From: Microbacterium sp.
Lineage (GTDB): Bacteria; Actinomycetota; Actinomycetes; Actinomycetales; Microbacteriaceae
Direction: 5' to 3'
Assembly (NCBI GenBank): GCA_019510305.1
Contig: JAEKKN010000023.1
Location: forward strand, 1 to 64,000
Length of the DNA: 64,000 bases
In this document: piece after piece, positions 60,717 to 64,000 of the stretch
Numbering within the stretch: position 1 is the stretch's first letter
Layout: each line of letters begins with the position of its first letter
The notes under the pieces: generated by a model
The model's database searches: none
Told to the model about the DNA's origin: nothing
The model's input: the letters and a program-made list of their open reading frames with translations, nothing else
Position numbers and translations under genes: made by a program

Positions 60717-62153
60717 ATGACCGACGTACACGGCGACGACTGGCTGGCACGCGAGGAACTGGCCGAGCGGATGATCCCGCTCATCGGCTCCCTCCGACGG
60801 GAACGCGATGTGATCACCTCGCTGCATGGGCACCGCCTGCTCGGGCTGTCGGCGACCGGCATCGTCGAGGTGCACGACCGCGTCGCGCGGCTGGGGCACG
60901 CTCCGCTGGCGCTCGAGGACACGCTCGCAGTGCTCGAGGCCGTGCACGCTCTCGCGCCCGGGGCGGCATCCATCGACGTCGCCCGGCTCGTCGAAGGACG
61001 CGGCATCGGCGCGCTCGAGGAGTACCTCGCCGAGGCGCTCGCCCCGGCGTCCGGTGCCGTCGCAGCCGACCCCACCGACGTCGTGCTCTACGGTTTCGGT
61101 CGCATCGGGCGTCTGCTCGCCCGCATCCTCATCGCCCACACTGGTGGCGGCAGCGGTCTGCGCCTGCGCGCGATCGTCGTTCGCCGTGGCTCGGAGAACG
61201 ACCTGGTCAAGCGCGCCTCGCTGCTGCAGCGCGACTCGGTGCACGGCAGCTTCGCCGGCTCCGTCACCGTCGACGAGCAGGCCGAGCAGATCATCGCGAA
61301 CGGCACGCGCATCCAGGTCATCTACTCCGACGACCCCGCCTCGATCGACTACGCCGCCCACGGCATCCACGACGCGATCGTCGTCGACAACACCGGGCGC
61401 TGGCGTGACGAGGCCGGCCTCTCGCAGCACCTGCGCGCGAACGGCGTCGCCCGTGTGCTGCTGACGGCACCGGGCAAGAGCCCGCTCAAGAACATCGTGC
61501 ACGGCATCAACCACGGCACGATCGAGCCGTCCGACCGCATCCTGTCTGCGGCATCCTGCACGACCAACGCGATCACACCCGTGCTCGCCGCGATCGACGA
61601 GGCGTACGGCGTCGTCAAGGGTCACGTCGAGACCGTGCACTCGTTCACGAACGACCAGAACCTCATCGACAACTTCCACAAGGGCGATCGACGAGGACGT
61701 TCGGCCGTGCTGAACATGGTCATCACCGAGACGGGTGCGGCGAAGGCGGTGTCCAAGGCGCTGCCGCAGCTCGAGGGCAGGCTCACCGGCAGCTCCATCC
61801 GCGTGCCCACACCCGACGTCTCGCTCGCCGTTCTGCACCTGACCATCGCTCGTCCTGCGACCAAGGAGCAGGTCAACGACTACCTGCGCCGGGTGTCGTT
61901 GCACTCCAAGCTGCGCCAGCAGATCGACTATGTGGAGTCGCCCGAGGTCGTCTCGACGGACTTCGTCGGCTCGCATCGCGCGGGCATCGTCGATGGGCTC
62001 GCGACGATCGCCGACGAGGACACCCTCATCCTCTACGTCTGGTACGACAACGAGTTCGGCTACTCCTGCCAGGTCATCCGCGTGCTCGAGACCATGGCGG
62101 GATCGCACCCGGTCGTCCTGCCCGCACGACGCGTGGTGACGCTCGAGGGCTGA
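60717..62153 (+). CDS. Glyceraldehyde-3-phosphate dehydrogenase, GapB type with N-terminal extension
   Basis: 478-residue enzyme like Corynebacterium GapB (480 residues). About 125 extra residues precede the NAD(P)-binding start VLYGFGRIGRLLARIL; the nucleophile is Cys281 in SAASCTTNAITPVL, with HSFTNDQNLIDNF and the C-terminal YVWYDNEFGYSCQVIRVLE. GapB-type enzymes serve gluconeogenesis with NADP. ATG 60717 is chosen over 60711 because AAGG lies six bases upstream of the former and touches the latter. Divergent from the SMR pair. Confidence 0.92.
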   Translation: MTDVHGDDWLAREELAERMIPLIGSLRRERDVITSLHGHRLLGLSATGIVEVHDRVARLGHAPLALEDTLAVLEAVHALAPGAASIDVARLVEGRGIGALEEYLAEALAPASGAVAADPTDVVLYGFGRIGRLLARILIAHTGGGSGLRLRAIVVRRGSENDLVKRASLLQRDSVHGSFAGSVTVDEQAEQIIANGTRIQVIYSDDPASIDYAAHGIHDAIVVDNTGRWRDEAGLSQHLRANGVARVLLTAPGKSPLKNIVHGINHGTIEPSDRILSAASCTTNAITPVLAAIDEAYGVVKGHVETVHSFTNDQNLIDNFHKGDRRGRSAVLNMVITETGAAKAVSKALPQLEGRLTGSSIRVPTPDVSLAVLHLTIARPATKEQVNDYLRRVSLHSKLRQQIDYVESPEVVSTDFVGSHRAGIVDGLATIADEDTLILYVWYDNEFGYSCQVIRVLETMAGSHPVVLPARRVVTLEG

Positions 62154-62181
62154 TGTCGGCGGAGCAGGGCATCATGGTGTC

Positions 62182-63243
62182 ATGACGCCCAGCGCCCTGC
62201 TCTCCGAACGGCTGCGATCGCATCGGCTGACGGCTCCGGCCCGGTCGGTGACAGATGCCGCGGCGCACATGCTCGCGGTGCAGAGCCAGGAGTTCCTGGG
62301 CGGAAGATGGGCGCTCGGGATCCGCTCCTCCGGATCGCCGACGCTGTCCGCAGTCGACCGCGCCTTCGCGAACGGGCGACTCGTCCGGTCGTGGACCATG
62401 CGCGGCACTCTGCACATCATCCCCGCCACCGATCTGCGCTGGGTGCTCTCCGTGACCGGTGCCCGCCAGCGACAGCAGGTCGCCGGCCGGCACCGGGAAC
62501 TCGGCATCGACGCGGAGCTCCTGGCCCGCGTCGCACAGACGTTGCGCACGAAACTCGCAGATGGCGGGCGCACCAGGGCCCAGCTGCTCGACGACATCGC
62601 CGAGCTCGGCATCGACCCGGCAGCGCAGCGCGGCGTGCACATCATCGGGGCGCTGTGCGTGGATGCCGTGCTCGTGCAGGGACCGGTGGTCGCGCGCGAC
62701 GGCGCCGTGGGGCGGGAGCAGCTGTTCGTCCTCGTCGACGAGCACATCCGAGAAGCGCCGTTTCCCGACGATCCGCTGGCCGAGATGTTCGTGCGGTACA
62801 TCGACGGCCACGGGCCTGCGGGCGCCGCCGACTTCGCCTGGTGGTCGGGGCTCACCCTGGGGGTGGCGCGCGAGGCCGTCGAACGCGGCCGGCAGCGTGT
62901 CGACGAGGTGTCCGAGGGGCTCTTCGTCTCGTCTTCGCGCCCTCGGCGGGCGTCGGGCGGCGACGTGGTGCGCGCTCTGCCGATGTTCGACGAGTACTAC
63001 ATCTCGTATGCCGATCGCGCGCCCGTCGCCGACGTGGAGGCGATGAGGCGCATCGGTCCCGGGAAGAACGGCATGGTCCGCGCGAGCCTGCTCGCCGACG
63101 GACGCATCGCGGGTGCGTGGACGCATTCGGCGGCAGTCGGCAAGCATCGCGACGCACCCGTCGCCGAGCCCTTCGACTCTTCGCTCGACCCGGGTGCGGT
63201 CGTCGCGGCGCTCCAGCGCTACAGCGATTTCGTCAGCGGCTGA
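62182..63243 (+). CDS. Winged-helix HTH_42 family protein (AlkZ-like)
   Basis: 353-residue protein made of tandem winged helices, the HTH_42 family that includes DNA glycosylases AlkZ and YcaQ. The family marks are the Q-S-Q at residues 34-36 (HMLAVQSQEF), LVRSWTMRGTLHIIPATDL, and FDEYYISYADRAPV near the end. In AlkZ the Gln-x-Gln pair is catalytic, so a role in repairing alkylated or cross-linked DNA is possible, but many family members are untested. 28 bp after the GAPDH gene. Confidence 0.88.
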   Translation: MTPSALLSERLRSHRLTAPARSVTDAAAHMLAVQSQEFLGGRWALGIRSSGSPTLSAVDRAFANGRLVRSWTMRGTLHIIPATDLRWVLSVTGARQRQQVAGRHRELGIDAELLARVAQTLRTKLADGGRTRAQLLDDIAELGIDPAAQRGVHIIGALCVDAVLVQGPVVARDGAVGREQLFVLVDEHIREAPFPDDPLAEMFVRYIDGHGPAGAADFAWWSGLTLGVAREAVERGRQRVDEVSEGLFVSSSRPRRASGGDVVRALPMFDEYYISYADRAPVADVEAMRRIGPGKNGMVRASLLADGRIAGAWTHSAAVGKHRDAPVAEPFDSSLDPGAVVAALQRYSDFVSG

Positions 63244-63261
63244 GCATCGAGCGGTCCCGCC

Positions 63262-64000
63262 TCACTCGTCGGCGTGCCGCAGGAGGAAGTTGTACACCTC
63301 GTTGTCGTCGACGCCGGGGAAGGCGCCGCGGGGGAGCGGCGAGAACATGTGCGTGTGCACGCGCGCGCTCGGCCATGCCTTTCCCTGCCAGCGTTCGGCG
63401 AGATCCGCCGGAGGACGCCGGCAGCACGCCTCGTCGGGGCACGTCGACACGGCTCGATCAGCGGTCTCCCGTCCTCGCCACCAGCGCGCGTCGTCGAAGG
63501 GCACACCGACCGTCACCGAGAACTCGCCGTCGCTCGACGAACCGGTCTGGGTCGAGCACCAGAAGGTGCCAGACGGGGTGTCGGTGTACTGATGGTGCTC
63601 GGTCGTGCGGTTCTGCTGGGTGAAAGCTCCTCGCGCCTGGAACTTGCGGCACACGCGCTGCCCTTCGACGGCTCCCGTGACGTCCATGGGCAGGGGCAGA
63701 TCGTCGTTCTCGTAGACGCGCGTGATGGCGCCGGTCTCATCCACGCGGAGGAAGTGCAGCGGCATCCCCAGGTGCTGCGTGAGCAGGTTCGTCATGCGCA
63801 TGCCAGCGGCCTCGTGCGTCACGCCGAACGCGTCGCGGAAATCCTCCACCGCGAGGTTGCGGTCCTTCTTCGCCTGCTGCAGGAAGGTGACGGATGCGGT
63901 CTCGGGCATAAGGCACGAGGCGGCGAAGTAGTTGATCTCGAGCCGCTGCTGCAGGAAGTCGGCGTAGGAGGTGGGTGGACGGTGGCCGAGCAGACGGTGC
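63262..64000 (-). CDS. RamB/PrpR-like acyl-CoA-responsive regulator, C-terminal part
   Basis: The frame runs off the right edge, so only the last ~246 residues are seen. They comprise the end of an ImmA/IrrE-like domain (LEINYFAASCLMPE, THEAAGMRMTNLLTQHLG) and a C-terminal domain with CRKFQARGAF, TFWCSTQTG, STCPDEACCRRPP and HTHMFSPLPRGAFPG. This is the pattern of the short-chain fatty acyl regulators RamB and PrpR of actinobacteria, whose Cys-rich end binds acyl-CoA or a cluster. It probably regulates acetate, propionate or glyoxylate metabolism. Convergent with the HTH_42 gene. Confidence 0.88.
   Translation of the reverse strand, partial: HRLLGHRPPTSYADFLQQRLEINYFAASCLMPETASVTFLQQAKKDRNLAVEDFRDAFGVTHEAAGMRMTNLLTQHLGMPLHFLRVDETGAITRVYENDDLPLPMDVTGAVEGQRVCRKFQARGAFTQQNRTTEHHQYTDTPSGTFWCSTQTGSSSDGEFSVTVGVPFDDARWWRGRETADRAVSTCPDEACCRRPPADLAERWQGKAWPSARVHTHMFSPLPRGAFPGVDDNEVYNFLLRHADE

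Overview
The window is very GC-rich, densely coded on both strands, uses many GTG/TTG starts and overlapping stop/start pairs, and is full of the words GGATGC/GCATCC. With a complete actinobacterial phenylacetate locus, a mycobacterial-type ATP-dependent ligase, a GapB-type GAPDH and a RamB/PrpR-like regulator, it looks like the chromosome of a Microbacteriaceae actinobacterium, most likely Microbacterium. No phage, conjugation, CRISPR, rRNA or tRNA genes were seen. No gap between genes exceeds 300 bases.

Layout. 0-3.4 kb: ABC-2 exporter plus DesK/DesR-like two-component system. 3.5-6.5 kb: VOC protein, PhzF-like protein, ThDP-dependent enzyme. 6.7-10.8 kb: circularly permuted ATP-grasp / alpha-E / transglutaminase triad (with a polyglutamine tail on the first) and a phosphoribosyltransferase. 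10.9-12.4 kb: LigB-type DNA ligase. 12.6-27.5 kb: full phenylacetate (paa) catabolon in two minus-strand units (paaABCDE-paaG and thiolase-paaF-paaH-paaZ-paaI-paaK), each headed by a matching palindrome that is probably the PaaR operator, with paaR divergent at the far end. A small hypothetical gene and a recQ helicase gene carrying an in-frame amber codon lie between the units. 27.6-32.5 kb: IclR regulator and dhaKLM; dhaK lacks its first ~60 codons while dhaM is a complete single-chain PTS relay (EIIA-HPr-EI). 32.6-35.5 kb: aldehyde dehydrogenase plus GMC oxidoreductase. 35.6-36.9 kb: an AbiEi/DUF559-like gene bracketed by two 78-bp palindromes in inverted orientation. 36.9-50.9 kb: a catabolic/uptake region with amidohydrolase, two MoaF paralogues, APC permease, two SDRs, HAD phosphatase, a HAAT-type ABC importer with a fused permease-ATPase, a SnoaL-like protein and an AraC regulator. 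51-56.4 kb: DUF998-like membrane protein, MFS exporter behind a CsoR-type palindrome, and an RpiR-kinase-murQ amino-sugar locus. 56.4-60.5 kb: copper amine oxidase, its likely TetR regulator (shared operator), a small membrane protein, and a paired SMR exporter. 60.7-64 kb: GapB-type GAPDH, a winged-helix HTH_42 protein and a partial RamB/PrpR-like regulator.

How it fits together (inference). Copper amine oxidase and aldehyde dehydrogenases could turn aromatic amines into aryl acetates that feed PaaK and the epoxidase route to acetyl-CoA and succinyl-CoA. The 37-51 kb region looks like a second peripheral route for an amide, amine or aromatic compound, with dedicated uptake and AraC control. 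Several families of intergenic palindromes sit in the gaps and in places have been read into protein (the DhaM interdomain linker, the PaaB and PaaD N-termini). Two genes (recQ, dhaK) look freshly damaged.
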